36,543 nucleotides of DNA from CAYVAP01 sp964343195 (GCA_964343195.1 CAYFIR010000061.1:1-36543); one strand, 5' to 3'; counted from the first letter of the stretch, positions 25,004 to 33,391 are shown. Notes: generated by a model not told the origin, from the letters alone. Translations and numbers: made by a program.

Positions 25004-25744
25004 CTAAATAAGGGCTTTGAACAGGCTGAAGCTATCGTATATCATTACATCCAGGGTCATATTGGTGGGGGTGGACCGTACCTCACGGAGTTCCCGAAAG
25101 ACCACTTCACTACTGACTACGTCCACTACAATCTGATAATAAGCCAGGTGGTACTTGGGGACGAAGTATGCGGCGGCAAGTGGCGGAAATAAAAATATAA
25201 ATCCCAGGGCCTCTTTCCGTCTGGTTTTGAGCGATACCAATCCCTGTATGGAGAAATAAGGTGTATCATACTTCTCGGCCAGGTAAGCATACTCAGAAGA
25301 TAGCTGCATAGGGGTTCTGAGTACTTCTTCCTCTATTCGTCTATCGAACACCTCTCCATCACTGGTACTTCTTCCTTCCTCCTGCAAACCATTTACCTGA
25401 ATAATATGACGTCTCAATGGTAGTAGGTCATTGAAATAGCTCAGGTCGTCTCCCTGAAGATTCGTTGGGGTAAGTACATTCAGGTCTATGCCAGCCTTGG
25501 CTGCCGCGTATTCCAGCCGCTCCACAAATTGGGCTTGACGAGTTTCTGAGACTAATACCTGACCTTCTGGCGACTCGCGCCGGCCCAACCACAACAGATC
25601 CGGATCGATAGAAACTACCTTTGTTGGAACCTCTCGCAGGGGCTTATCGGAATGCTGTACCCATAGCTGGCCGGGGTTACATCCCCATATAAGAATTGGG
25701 AGTATGAGCAGCAAAGCCAGTTGGAACAACAAGGAAATTTTCAT
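25004..25744 (-). CDS. Lipoprotein of unknown function, third gene of the envelope operon
   Basis: The 246-residue protein has a lipobox IWGC (Cys22), so it should be membrane-anchored in the periplasm or on the inner face of the outer membrane. I do not recognise a family. It has an early VSIDPDLLWLGRRE, a central helical LPLRRHIIQVNGL, and a possible hydrophobic segment GFIFLFPPLAAAYFVP (about 186-201). It starts 2 bp from the stop of the M48 protease gene, so it is likely co-translated with it. Confidence 0.7.
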   Translation of the reverse strand: MKISLLFQLALLLILPILIWGCNPGQLWVQHSDKPLREVPTKVVSIDPDLLWLGRRESPEGQVLVSETRQAQFVERLEYAAAKAGIDLNVLTPTNLQGDDLSYFNDLLPLRRHIIQVNGLQEEGRSTSDGEVFDRRIEEEVLRTPMQLSSEYAYLAEKYDTPYFSIQGLVSLKTRRKEALGFIFLFPPLAAAYFVPKYHLAYYQIVVDVVSSEVVFRELREVRSTPTNMTLDVMIYDSFSLFKALI

Positions 25745-25746
25745 GA

Positions 25747-27264
25747 TTATAATTGTTCAAGGCGATTTCGTACAAATAGATGGCGTTGGCCATCCGGATA
25801 AAGTTCCAGGTATTTTTGATAGGCGGTTCGGGCTGTCTCTTCAACTTCATACATCTCGGCCCATTGTCCCTGAAGCACCAGCAAGGTTTCTGATGTGGGA
25901 AACCGCTCGACTCCGCTGGTGAGGAAACTCCCTAGCAACCCTTCCCAATCACTTTTTCTCAATTGATTTAGGCCACATATCAGACTTCCATAGGTCAGGC
26001 TTTGATCAGGATGTCCCATCAAAAAAGACTCTTTGATTGGCCCTTGTTCTCGGTAAAAAGCTAACCAGTATAGGTTCTGCGCTATCATCTCGTAAAGATA
26101 CTGGTTAGCGGGATGGCTCTCCAGCATCCTCAGTGCCCCGTAAAGTGAGGAAGCATATCGTGCCTGTTGATACGTTTTTTCAATCTGCTCAAAATAGGCT
26201 CGGGTCCGTATCTGATAAAAGGTGGAATCAGCATGAAGAAATCTGGCTCTGCCTTCAATTTCCCCGACCTCATCCAGTTTTTCGCTCAGGGCCGTGATTC
26301 GGGATGCAAGACTGGGATGGGTTGCATATTGATCCTCATCCAGTTCTTCCTTTTCAGTCTGAGGTTCTTCTACGGTGTCATTCTGATTTCCACCCGACTT
26401 CTTATTCTGGTCATTTTCCTCATCTCCATCTCTGGCGAGGTCCTGGCCTATGTATCGATATACCCTTGCAGAATCGCACTGACATTCCTGAAGGATTGCA
26501 AGGGAATCCAACCCAAACGCTTGGGGCAAATCCAGGAAAAAGCCGTTGGTATGTCTATCGATTTCCTGTAAATGCTGTAATGCGAGGATAGCTTCTGCTG
26601 GATCATAGGGAGAATCCAGTATTAAATCTATCCCCAACAGATCAGCTTCCATTTCCTGTTCCCTGGAAAAACGCAGCACCTCCAGCCATTTCTCAGATTC
26701 ATTGGTCTTTCTAAAAGCCTCATCAACTTCTTGTACTTTTCTAAACTGGTTGAGGGAGTGAGATCGGCGAATATGGGCTATTTCATGTGCGAGGATAAAC
26801 GCTACCTCTGCTTCAGAATTCAGGTAGGAGAGTAGAGGCAGGTTGAAAAAAATGGTTCCATTTCGCCATGCATTGGCATTGGGGATGCTTATTCTGGTGG
26901 CATAGATCGTGATCTGAGCCCTTAGCTCAGGTTCATTTCTGAGTAGGGTATCAGCAATGGTAGCCAGGTATTCCGTTACTTCTCCATCAAAGAAGATATC
27001 CCCGCTTCGCATTGCCTGACTAAGGGCATAATTCGATAGGGTATAGTACCGTTCTCCATCGCGCCCTAGATTGCCTACATCGGCATCTGCTTCTTCACTG
27101 CTGATTTTGGCAATCGAGTTTCGGACCTCAATGGGAATTTCGGTGGTCAACCTGAGTGGGGCATAGTCAAATTCAAAGGGAATTTGTGCCTGAAGGGATA
27201 GTGCCAGTCCACAACATATTCCAGCCAACCCTGTTCGTCTAAGGTTTCCAATCAATCGATACAT
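25747..27264 (-). CDS. Periplasmic M48 metalloprotease with C-terminal TPR-like region (BepA-like)
   Basis: This 505-residue secreted zinc protease has a signal peptide (LAGICCGLALSLQAQ, cleaved near residue 27). The zinc motif is HEIAH at 160-164, with third ligand Glu204 in EMEAD (204-208) and surrounding helices typical of M48. An acidic, low-complexity insert (about 295-325, GDEENDQNKK) separates it from a helical C-terminal region that reads like TPRs (390-505, ending in EVEETARTAYQKYLELYPDG). BepA-type proteases with this plan help outer-membrane protein assembly. The start overlaps the end of the upstream lipoprotein gene by 26 bp, which indicates coupling. Confidence 0.9.
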   Translation of the reverse strand: MYRLIGNLRRTGLAGICCGLALSLQAQIPFEFDYAPLRLTTEIPIEVRNSIAKISSEEADADVGNLGRDGERYYTLSNYALSQAMRSGDIFFDGEVTEYLATIADTLLRNEPELRAQITIYATRISIPNANAWRNGTIFFNLPLLSYLNSEAEVAFILAHEIAHIRRSHSLNQFRKVQEVDEAFRKTNESEKWLEVLRFSREQEMEADLLGIDLILDSPYDPAEAILALQHLQEIDRHTNGFFLDLPQAFGLDSLAILQECQCDSARVYRYIGQDLARDGDEENDQNKKSGGNQNDTVEEPQTEKEELDEDQYATHPSLASRITALSEKLDEVGEIEGRARFLHADSTFYQIRTRAYFEQIEKTYQQARYASSLYGALRMLESHPANQYLYEMIAQNLYWLAFYREQGPIKESFLMGHPDQSLTYGSLICGLNQLRKSDWEGLLGSFLTSGVERFPTSETLLVLQGQWAEMYEVEETARTAYQKYLELYPDGQRHLFVRNRLEQL

Positions 27265-28201
27265 AGTTGCTTGTTTGAGGGAAATAAGTGATCAGGTCCT
27301 CGAAGCTTTCATAGTACTCACTTTTTCGAAACCAGACAAGGTTGTCGTATTCGACTCCTTTTGTCGAGTACTCACTGGTACGGAGGAGGGTGATTAGCCC
27401 ATACTCCTCCCAGGTGATATACAAACCGGGCCCGGGAACCATCCCATTACCATGTATTTCTATCGGATCCAGATCTAGTTGCCAGTAGTTGACATAATAA
27501 TGGCTTCCCAAGGAAGGGTCAGTAGGGTGGTCGGCACTCACCATCGTCCAGCTATGATGAGGATTGGTTCTTATCCTATTTAGAGGGAAATTGAAATATG
27601 TGGCTCGAACTTGATAGGCAGAAAGATATTCTTCAAAACGCATGATTTGGCTACGATCTCCTCTTCTCCCGAGGTAGTGAATGAGTTCGGGAGACTTGAT
27701 GGATACAGAGACCGCTTCGAATCCGCTGGAAGCATAACTGGGAATATTAAATGAATCACCATGGAATTCCACATCATTCCCGACTAGCATGTACAGGGCC
27801 TTATCATTTGGCATCCACCCGATGTCCTTGACCGGTCCGGACGGACTCGGAGCAGGCAGTTCGTTGCCCTCAAGGTCTATGATATGTGGATTTCCCATAG
27901 GGTCAAGATACGCGATCTGGTCATGGGCATAACTTAATGCAATATGCGTCTTTGGACCGGCCGGAGCCGAGGGAATCGATTGGGGTGTTCCATTTCCACT
28001 TTGGAGAAAAAAAATGTCTTCATTGTAGATGAAAGCTGCCATGCCCCAGAAGTCAGTAGCAGGAAACTCTGGAGTTCCCAACGTATCTCTGCTGACCAAC
28101 TCGACCTTATCTGAAAATAGGAAGCTGGTACATCCTGATATTCCTTCAAGCATGATGGTAGCACTGAGAAGCGCTAGAAACCACCCAAGTGATTTTTTCA
28201 T
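27239..28201 (-). CDS. Lipoprotein with WD/propeller-like strands, first gene of the envelope operon
   Basis: The 320-residue protein has a lipobox GISGC (Cys24). The body is beta-rich with a repeated 'IAYLDPMGNPHIIDLEGNEL'-type strand pair and KDIGWMPNDKALYMLVGND, resembling blades of a beta-propeller (TolB/WD-like), but no family is certain. It is first in the operon behind the promoter at 28233-28263. Its end overlaps the M48 protease start. The function is unknown; co-transcription suggests an accessory to the protease or barrel. Confidence 0.7.
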   Translation of the reverse strand: MKKSLGWFLALLSATIMLEGISGCTSFLFSDKVELVSRDTLGTPEFPATDFWGMAAFIYNEDIFFLQSGNGTPQSIPSAPAGPKTHIALSYAHDQIAYLDPMGNPHIIDLEGNELPAPSPSGPVKDIGWMPNDKALYMLVGNDVEFHGDSFNIPSYASSGFEAVSVSIKSPELIHYLGRRGDRSQIMRFEEYLSAYQVRATYFNFPLNRIRTNPHHSWTMVSADHPTDPSLGSHYYVNYWQLDLDPIEIHGNGMVPGPGLYITWEEYGLITLLRTSEYSTKGVEYDNLVWFRKSEYYESFEDLITYFPQTSNYVSIDWKP

Positions 28202-28232
28202 GGTTGCCGAATTTTTGAAAAAGTACTTATAA

Positions 28233-28263
28233 CAAATCTATGAAATAGATTCCCTTTTCCAAA
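28233..28263 (-). promoter_or_regulatory. Promoter of the four-gene envelope operon
   Basis: On the minus strand, TTTG (28260-28263), a 19-base spacer and TAGATTTG (28233-28240) match the Bacteroidota consensus TTTG-N19-TAnnTTTG. The start codon at 28201 gives a ~25-base leader. This is one of the clearest promoters in the window. Confidence 0.6.
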
Positions 28264-28284
28264 AATTCTAAAAACATCCCCCTA

Positions 28285-28884
28285 TTATTTGAAATATTCC
28301 TCTCTGTGGGCTCTAAAAGCATCTAGTCCTTGCGAAGTACATAATCCCCGCCAATAGGGCCACAGCACCTGGGTCATCAACTCGCGGGTCCCGTGCCCAC
28401 TGAAGCGCTGTCCTTCAAAGATGGCTTCCATAAGCAGGGTAAGGGTCGAAGCAGCGATTTCAGGATCAATATTCTGTTGAAAAAGCCCCTCAGACTGTCC
28501 TCTAACGAGTAACTCTCGGGTTTCCTGCTCGCCAAGTAATCCCCGCTTTTCGTTTTCCTCAGCAAGATAGTAGGCGATGTCCCGAAAAAAGGCAGGATGG
28601 GTACGTAGCAGCCGACTGACCTGCTGATGATGGAACCTAACCAACACCTCTGCACTGTCTGAAGCCCCTTCAGACGATTCCTGATAAAGCTTCAGGGAGT
28701 TGGCGCGGTACAGGCGCACGCAGGCCCGGACCAGTCCCGGCTTGTCGCCGAAGTGCTGATAGAGCGTTTTGGTGGATACCCCTAGTCTTCTACTTAGCTC
28801 TCCAATTGGCATGCCCCTGATACCCTCCTGCAGGAACAGCTTCAGGGATTCCTTTACCAGAAATTTTACCCGATCACTTGACAT
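28285..28884 (-). CDS. TetR/AcrR-family transcription regulator
   Basis: The 199-residue protein has the TetR N-terminal helix-turn-helix: SLKLFLQEGIRGMPIGELSR, then RLGVSTKTLYQHFGDK (about 33-48), then GLVRACVRLY. The C-terminal ~140 residues are a helical ligand-binding domain. It is encoded immediately downstream of, and overlaps by 11 bp, a hotdog thioesterase, so the ligand is plausibly an acyl-CoA or related compound. It probably represses its own operon; a palindrome that could be its operator lies at 29397-29408. Confidence 0.93.
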   Translation of the reverse strand: MSSDRVKFLVKESLKLFLQEGIRGMPIGELSRRLGVSTKTLYQHFGDKPGLVRACVRLYRANSLKLYQESSEGASDSAEVLVRFHHQQVSRLLRTHPAFFRDIAYYLAEENEKRGLLGEQETRELLVRGQSEGLFQQNIDPEIAASTLTLLMEAIFEGQRFSGHGTRELMTQVLWPYWRGLCTSQGLDAFRAHREEYFK

Positions 28885-29332
28885 CCTGCTGGAATTCTCC
28901 TTTTACCCCTTCCTTCCGGTAGGCACTGAACATGGCGCGCCCCTGACTCACCAGTTTCTCTTCATTTTCCTGCCAGGCCTCCATGTCGCAGGCGATGATG
29001 CGGTTTCCGGAGCGAATCACCTTACCGATCACGACCAGATCACTGGGCGTCGTACCCCTCAGATAATCGACGCGCAGGTCGATGGTCGCCAGTTTGTCCT
29101 CCATAGAGGTGAGTTGGGTAGCCGCAGCGGCCCCTCCAACAGAATCAAGGGCCGTAGCGATCAGCCCGCCATGCCAGCGCTGGGTACGGATGTCCCCCAA
29201 AACTTCATTTCGATAGGGAAAAAGCATTTTGCAATAACCGTCCTCAATGTCAAGGACCTTGACTCCGAGCCACTTGTGAATGGGTACGGCCTGCTCAAAG
29301 AGTTGTATGGCGATTTCTTTTTTGACGATCAT
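28874..29332 (-). CDS. Hotdog-fold thioesterase (PaaI-like)
   Basis: From the ATG at 29332 the product has 152 residues; the longer reading to 29425 runs through the promoter region. It shows the PaaI/YbgC-like hotdog pattern: CKMLFPYRNEVLGDIRTQRW, then HGGLIATALDSVGGAAAA, the catalytic helix, with LATIDLRVDYLRG and VIGKVIRSGNRIIACDMEAW later. It hydrolyses acyl-CoA thioesters. It overlaps the TetR gene by 11 bp, so the two form an operon. Confidence 0.9.
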   Translation of the reverse strand: MIVKKEIAIQLFEQAVPIHKWLGVKVLDIEDGYCKMLFPYRNEVLGDIRTQRWHGGLIATALDSVGGAAAATQLTSMEDKLATIDLRVDYLRGTTPSDLVVIGKVIRSGNRIIACDMEAWQENEEKLVSQGRAMFSAYRKEGVKGEFQQDVK

Positions 29333-29384
29333 AGGATGAAATGGTGAGATGATGAGAGAGAAGTATTGAGGCTTGTTGCCCAGA

Positions 29385-29408
29385 CAAAGATAGTAGGAAA
29401 ATATTTTC
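29385..29408 (-). promoter_or_regulatory. -7 box and possible TetR operator of the thioesterase-TetR operon
   Basis: On the minus strand TATCTTTG (29385-29392) matches the -7 box. GAAAATATTTTC (29397-29408) is a perfect 12-bp palindrome 4 bp upstream of the box, inside the spacer where a repressor would block RNA polymerase. No well-spaced -33 TTG is visible. The operator role is inferred from its position and the downstream TetR gene. Confidence 0.4.
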
Positions 29409-29467
29409 TTTTTACTATTTTCCAATAAAGCCTGTGATTCTTATGATCTCAAGCTATCAGTATCCCC

Positions 29468-30895
29468 CTATCTCCGGGCTTTCGCCATCTGCTCAGGTGT
29501 GAGGTACTTTTCAGCGACTTGATACATGAACTCGAGGGCGGCGTCCTTTTCATTGGGGATTACGCCATCCAGGATAGCTTCCCGGATTTCATTTTTAATG
29601 AGGCCGACGTTGCGGCCAGGTGGAAGGGAAAAGGTCTCCATGATGAGGTTACCATCCACTGGTGGTTGCCAGTTCCGGAGGTTATCACGCTCCATGACTT
29701 CATGAATGCGCTGTTCCAGTTCCTCATAATTTTGGAGGAATCGCTCGACCTTCTGCTCATTTTTGGAAGTAATATCTGCGCGGCAAAATAGCAGCAGGTC
29801 GTTGAGGTCATCTCCGGCCTCCACAATCAGGCGACGAATCGCACTGTCGCTCACCTCTTCGGTTACCAGTGCGATGGGGCGCTGATGCAGTTTGACCAGT
29901 TTCTGGACGTACTTCATGTGCTCGTTGAGCGGGAGCTTCATGCGGCGGAAGATCTTGGGTACCATGCGGGCCCCTTTATCCTCGTGGCCATGAAAAGTCC
30001 AGCCATGCTGAGGGTCATAGCGTTTGGTGAGTGGCTTGGCGATGTCATGCAGCAGGGCTACCCATCTGAGCCACAGGTCATCACTCTGCATGGCGACGTT
30101 GTCGAGCACCTGTAGTGTATGGTAAAAATTATCCTTGTGCCCCCGTCCCTTGACACGCTCTACCCCTCTCATGTTGGCCAGTTCGGGAAAAATGATGTCC
30201 AGTAATCCCGTTTTCATCATGAGCTTGAACCCAAATGAGGGGACGCCCGTCAGAATGGTTTTATTCAATTCGTCAGCGATGCGCTCGCCCGAGACAATCC
30301 GGATGCGCTCACGATTCCGGGTCATGGCCTCCAGGGTCTGCTCTTCAATCATGAAGTTGAGCCGTGTGGCAAACCGAATTCCCCGTAGCATCCGCAGCGG
30401 ATCGTCCGAAAAAGTAACATCGGGATCGGTCGGGGTCCGAATGATCCCAAGCTTTAGGTCCTCCTGGCCTTCAAATGGATCGATGAGTTCGCCATAGTCT
30501 TCCTCATTGAGGGAAATGGACATGGCGTTGATGGTGAAATCCCGACGCAACTGATCGTCGTAAAGGGAACCCTCCTCCACTATGGGTTTGCGCGAATTGC
30601 GGCGGTAGCTTTCTTTACGAGCCCCTACAAATTCCACCTCAAAGTCCTCATAGCGCACCATCGCGGTGCCAAAGTTCTCGAATATTCGCACTTCGCTGGC
30701 CCCCGCCGCCTGGGCAAAAGACTGAGCAACCTCGATGCCACGGCCTTCGACCACCACGTCAATATCCTTGACTTTCTGGTCCAGCAAAAGATCTCGCACG
30801 AATCCGCCAACCACGTAGGTTCGCAGTCCTACACGCTTTCCAGCTTCACTCAATTGGCGAAAAACCTCATCCTGTACGGCCTGGCTCAGATTCAT
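29468..30895 (-). CDS. cca: tRNA nucleotidyltransferase (CCA-adding enzyme) with HD domain
   Basis: The 475-residue enzyme adds or repairs the tRNA 3' CCA, which fits the lack of an encoded CCA in the tRNA-Asp gene here. The class II motifs are present in order: VVGGFVRDLLL (28-38), DIDVVVE with Asp44/Asp46, RRDFTINAM (117-125), DDPLRMLRGIRFATRL (164-179), and a C-terminal HD domain with LLHDIAK (His283/Asp284). The start at 30895 is supported by a promoter that abuts it. The length fits HD-containing members. Some relatives are poly(A) polymerases, but the motif set and length favour a CCA enzyme. Confidence 0.93.
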   Translation of the reverse strand: MNLSQAVQDEVFRQLSEAGKRVGLRTYVVGGFVRDLLLDQKVKDIDVVVEGRGIEVAQSFAQAAGASEVRIFENFGTAMVRYEDFEVEFVGARKESYRRNSRKPIVEEGSLYDDQLRRDFTINAMSISLNEEDYGELIDPFEGQEDLKLGIIRTPTDPDVTFSDDPLRMLRGIRFATRLNFMIEEQTLEAMTRNRERIRIVSGERIADELNKTILTGVPSFGFKLMMKTGLLDIIFPELANMRGVERVKGRGHKDNFYHTLQVLDNVAMQSDDLWLRWVALLHDIAKPLTKRYDPQHGWTFHGHEDKGARMVPKIFRRMKLPLNEHMKYVQKLVKLHQRPIALVTEEVSDSAIRRLIVEAGDDLNDLLLFCRADITSKNEQKVERFLQNYEELEQRIHEVMERDNLRNWQPPVDGNLIMETFSLPPGRNVGLIKNEIREAILDGVIPNEKDAALEFMYQVAEKYLTPEQMAKARR

Positions 30896-30900
30896 GGCTG

Positions 30901-30932
30901 CAAAAATAGCTCAACTTGGCCTTATCCTCAAA
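30901..30932 (-). promoter_or_regulatory. Promoter of cca; probably leaderless
   Basis: On the minus strand, TTTG (30929-30932), a 20-base spacer and TATTTTTG (30901-30908) match the Bacteroidota promoter exactly. The box ends 5 bases before the ATG (30893-30895), so transcription should start at or next to the initiation codon. Confidence 0.6.
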
Positions 30933-31138
30933 TATGCCAGTGATCACTACCAACACTTTTGTGACATTAGCATCCCCTATTTTTGATACTAAAATCCTGA
31001 CGGAAGATTCTTATTTTATCCAGACAAACAGGAAGTTCAGAATCGAGTCTGATTTTCGGTCCCTGAAAGCTCCTGCGCCATTTTACTCCTGCGCCATTTT
31101 ATTTAATTTCATATCCAGCAATATCAAAGCATTCATCC

Positions 31139-31507
31139 ATGTGCGAAGTCTGTAACACCCAAAAGACATTCGATTCCACCCAATACCTCCTCCTGTTTCC
31201 TCCTTTCCTGTCGCTGGTAGGATTGGCCAGTTACCTGATTAGAAGTGTGCTGGTCTCCGGGCAATGGGTAATTGAGAAGGCGGCTGAAGCGGCTCAATAC
31301 AACATGGGAGCCCATGAGGATTTTGTTCTGGTGTTTGCACTTGCCAGTGTCTTCTCGTTTCTTCCCTGGCTGGCCTTTCAGGGCTACCTCGCGAAAACCC
31401 GACGGGTAAATCGGCAGTTTTTCTGGGTCGGGCTCCTGTTGTATCTCGGAGTTGGTTATCTGATTCTGGGCAACGGAGCAGATCTCATCCCCTGGTATTG
31501 GGATTAA
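31139..31507 (+). CDS. Small membrane protein of unknown function
   Basis: The 122-residue protein has three predicted membrane segments: YLLLFPPFLSLVGLASYLI (about 16-34), FVLVFALASVFSFLPWLAF (about 62-80) and FFWVGLLLYLGVGYLIL (about 94-110). There is a short Cys-containing N-terminus (MCEVC) and no enzyme motif. I do not recognise a family. An antisense frame of similar length exists, but the plus frame reads as a proper membrane protein. Confidence 0.6.
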   Translation: MCEVCNTQKTFDSTQYLLLFPPFLSLVGLASYLIRSVLVSGQWVIEKAAEAAQYNMGAHEDFVLVFALASVFSFLPWLAFQGYLAKTRRVNRQFFWVGLLLYLGVGYLILGNGADLIPWYWD

Positions 31508-31545
31508 TGCCACGCAGCATTTGAGTCAGGACTTCTAACCGGGCT

Positions 31546-31719
31546 CTACCATGTTTTCCAGTATGCTGTAAATTCCACCGCCTCGCCTTTGTTGAGGCGT
31601 ATGGTGTACTCGACAGGGCCCGTCACCACTGCGAAATCTCCCCCCTTATTGCCTTCATCCTGGAGTTCTCCTGCGACCTCCAATTGAATCCCTCCGTTTC
31701 GACCACGATAACAGAGAGC
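31546..31719 (-). pseudogene. C-terminal fragment of an unidentified gene next to the left att-like site
   Basis: On the minus strand, from an in-frame TGA (31720-31722) to the TAG stop at 31546-31548, 57 codons read as a plausible protein tail: NGGIQLEVAGELQDEGNKGG, then DFAVVTGPVEYTIRLNKGEA and VEFTAYWKTW. No start codon or upstream part is visible; a GGTAGC/GCTACC hairpin (31724-31740) follows. It may be the end of a gene decayed or cut near the integration site. I cannot name the family. Confidence 0.45.
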
Positions 31720-31769
31720 TCAGGGTAGCGTAAAGCTACCATTTAACTCAACCCAGAAGCAAAATAAAT

Positions 31770-31791
31770 CGGTCCTGAAGGGACTCGAACC
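31770..31791 (-). repeat. Displaced tRNA 3'-end-like segment (candidate att site)
   Basis: The 22 bases CGGTCCTGAAGGGACTCGAA plus CC match the tRNA-Asp 3' end at 36492-36513 in 20 of 22 positions, in the same orientation. No tRNA gene surrounds it here; it lies exactly where the displaced 3' end would be if an element had integrated into the tRNA-Asp gene. Confidence 0.6.
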
Positions 31792-31818
31792 TATTTACTG
31801 CGATTAACAAATAATAGC

Positions 31819-31845
31819 CCCATATGCCCTATATGGGCATTTTTA
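31819..31845 (+). terminator. Terminator-like stem-loop upstream of the integrase
   Basis: CCCATAT (31819-31825) and ATATGGG (31831-31837) form a 7-bp stem with a 5-base loop, followed by CATTTTTATTTTT. It lies between the att-like site and the integrase gene and could insulate the integrase from upstream transcription. Confidence 0.6.
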
Positions 31846-31887
31846 TTTTTCACCCATACAGCAAATTACCATATTTTCACTACTTTT

Positions 31888-31931
31888 ACTCGACCTATAA
31901 CTCGACCCATCTTTCGCCGGTTACTTGACCC
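31888..31931 (+). repeat. Arm-type direct repeats next to the integrase
   Basis: ACTCGACC occurs at 31888-31895 and ACTCGACCC at 31900-31908, followed by ACTTGACCC at 31923-31931, all in one orientation just before the integrase ATG. The same words recur at the right end (ACTCGACC 36428-36435, ACTTGACT 36459-36466). Tyrosine integrases with an N-terminal arm-binding domain bind such repeats near attachment sites. Confidence 0.5.
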
Positions 31932-31943
31932 AATTTTTTGCCC

Positions 31944-32336
31944 ATGGCCACCGTGAAAACCATCATCCGCAAGAACAAGCTCAACCGGGAAGGTCTTGCC
32001 CCCATCTACCTCCAGTATTGCTACCAAACCAAGACAGTCCTCATCTCAACAGGGGAGCGCATTGACCCCTCCGACTGGAATGATCAAAAAGGTAAGCCCC
32101 GCAAGCTCAAGAACCGGGAAGACCTCGTTCAACTTGGCGCTTTCGTCAGGCAGCAGGAATCCCGAATCGAAGAGATCATCCGCGAGGCGAGGTTGCAAGG
32201 CGTGGAGCCCACCCTGGATCTGGTCAAGGAGGTGTACAAGGGAAAGCAGCAATCTGTCGCTCCTATATCCACCGAGAAGGTCAAGACCCTCTGGGATTGG
32301 TGGGAGGTGAAATACTCCCCAAAAACTGGACAGTGA
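31944..32336 (+). pseudogene. Truncated tyrosine integrase (N-terminal arm-binding part)
   Basis: From the ATG at 31944 only 130 residues remain. The first ~70 (ATVKTIIRKNKLNREGLAPI, YLQYCYQTKTVLISTGERID) match the N-terminal arm-DNA-binding domain of Bacteroidota tyrosine recombinases; GERIDPSDWNDQKGKPRK is typical. The sequence continues to KTLWDWWEVKYSP, where the core-binding (SAM-like) domain should begin, and then breaks off at the IS3 copy. The catalytic domain with the R-H-R-Y residues is absent from the window, so it cannot be functional. An upstream in-frame TTG at 31938 is possible. Confidence 0.8.
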
Positions 32337-33256
32337 TTTAAGGTGATAAATTTTACTTTATTTACCGTAAATTACTTTAAGATGAATCGAAAAAGGAGGA
32401 GTTTTAGTTCTAGTCAAAAGGCCAAGATTGCCTTAGCAGCCTTGCAAGAGCCTCAGACGGCATCGGAGATTGCGCGCGAACACGAAGTTCACCCCAACCA
32501 AGTAGGCAAATGGAATAAACAGTCGTTGGAAATTTTACAAATGGGCTTTACCAGTAAACGAAAGATAGAACGGTCGCAACAGGATCAACAAGAGCTGATC
32601 GAACATCTCTATCAGCGAATCGGTCAGCTTCAGGTGGAGCTGGACTGGCTCAAAAAAAGTCTGAGCAGTTGTAGCCTGCTATCTTTACGTTCTTTGATAG
32701 CCCCTAGCTCGGAATTGTTGAGTGTGAGTCGGCAGTGTGAACTACTGGGCTTTAGCCGAAGTAGCTATTAATATGAACCTGTTGGCGAAAGTGCAGAAAA
32801 CCTGTTTCTGATACGCAAGATGGATTAGCAGTACCTCAAGACGCCCTTCTATGGGGTTGGCCAGATGACAAGCTTCCTTCGCCGAGAAGGGCATCATGTC
32901 AATCCCAAGCGGGTTCGGCGGCTATTGCGCAAAATGGGATTAGTGGCATTGTGTCCTGGCCCCCATACTTCTAAGCCAGGCAAAGGGGCTGACCATCAGG
33001 TGTTTCCGCACTTATTGAGGGGGCTGGAGATCACCACTGTGCGGCAGGTAGTAGGAACAGATATCACCTATATCCCCATGCAGGGCGGATTTTTGTATCT
33101 TGTAGCATTCCTGGACTGGTATAGTCGATATGTCCTGGCCTGGGAATTGTCCAATACCCTTGAAGCGGGCTTCTGTCTGCTGGCGCTAGAACGGGTTTGG
33201 CCCCAGGTAAAGGGGCAGATCATCAACACCGATCAGGGGGCACAGTTTACCTCCAG
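32325..33256 (+). mobile_element. Degenerate IS3-family insertion sequence
   Basis: It contains orfA (32382-32771) and the N-terminal two thirds of orfB in the same frame, interrupted by TAA (32769-32771) and TAG (32826-32828). The orfB part has GTDITYIPM and NTDQGAQFTS, holding the first two residues of the DDE triad. It then breaks at about 33256, so the final Glu and the right end are lost. The left end is placed approximately, where the integrase frame is cut (TGGACAG near 32329); terminal inverted repeats could not be confirmed. Confidence 0.75.
32382..32771 (+). pseudogene. IS3-family transposase OrfA, running into a broken OrfB
   Basis: MNRKRRSFSSSQKAKIALAA opens a helix-turn-helix (EIAREHEVHPNQVGKWNKQ) followed by a leucine-zipper-like coil (LIEHLYQRIGQLQVELDWLK), the standard OrfA. 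The frame continues into what is normally OrfB (LSVSRQCELLGFSRSSY) and stops at TAA, where homologous proteins read another Tyr. The missing residues suggest a point mutation. Whether OrfA ended earlier in the parent element is not clear. Confidence 0.75.
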
Positions 33257-33359
33257 GGTGGACTTGGGCTGTAGGGGTGAACAGGAGCTAATTTTACATT
33301 TGGTGCGTTTGCCCTACAGGAAATCGAGAGATACACCGATTTACCCCAAATTTGCTTAG
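32772..33359 (+). pseudogene. IS3-family transposase OrfB, truncated and with an internal stop
   Basis: Reading on from the TAA gives YEPVGESAENLFLIRKMD, then a TAG where a Glu is expected, then QYLKTPFYGVGQMTSFLRRE, the HTH_21-like region, and an integrase core with Asp in GTDITYIPMQGG and in NTDQGAQFTS. After FTS the sequence no longer resembles a transposase (RVDLGCRGEQE). So the last catalytic Glu and the C-terminus are missing. It cannot move by itself. Confidence 0.75.
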
Positions 33360-33391
33360 ATTACCTTCTCCACCCCGAACCTCTTTGCCCC

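Noticed and set aside
31133..31513. Minus-strand 126-codon frame opposite the small membrane protein
   Set aside because: It is low in recognisable order, whereas the plus frame shows three clean membrane helices.
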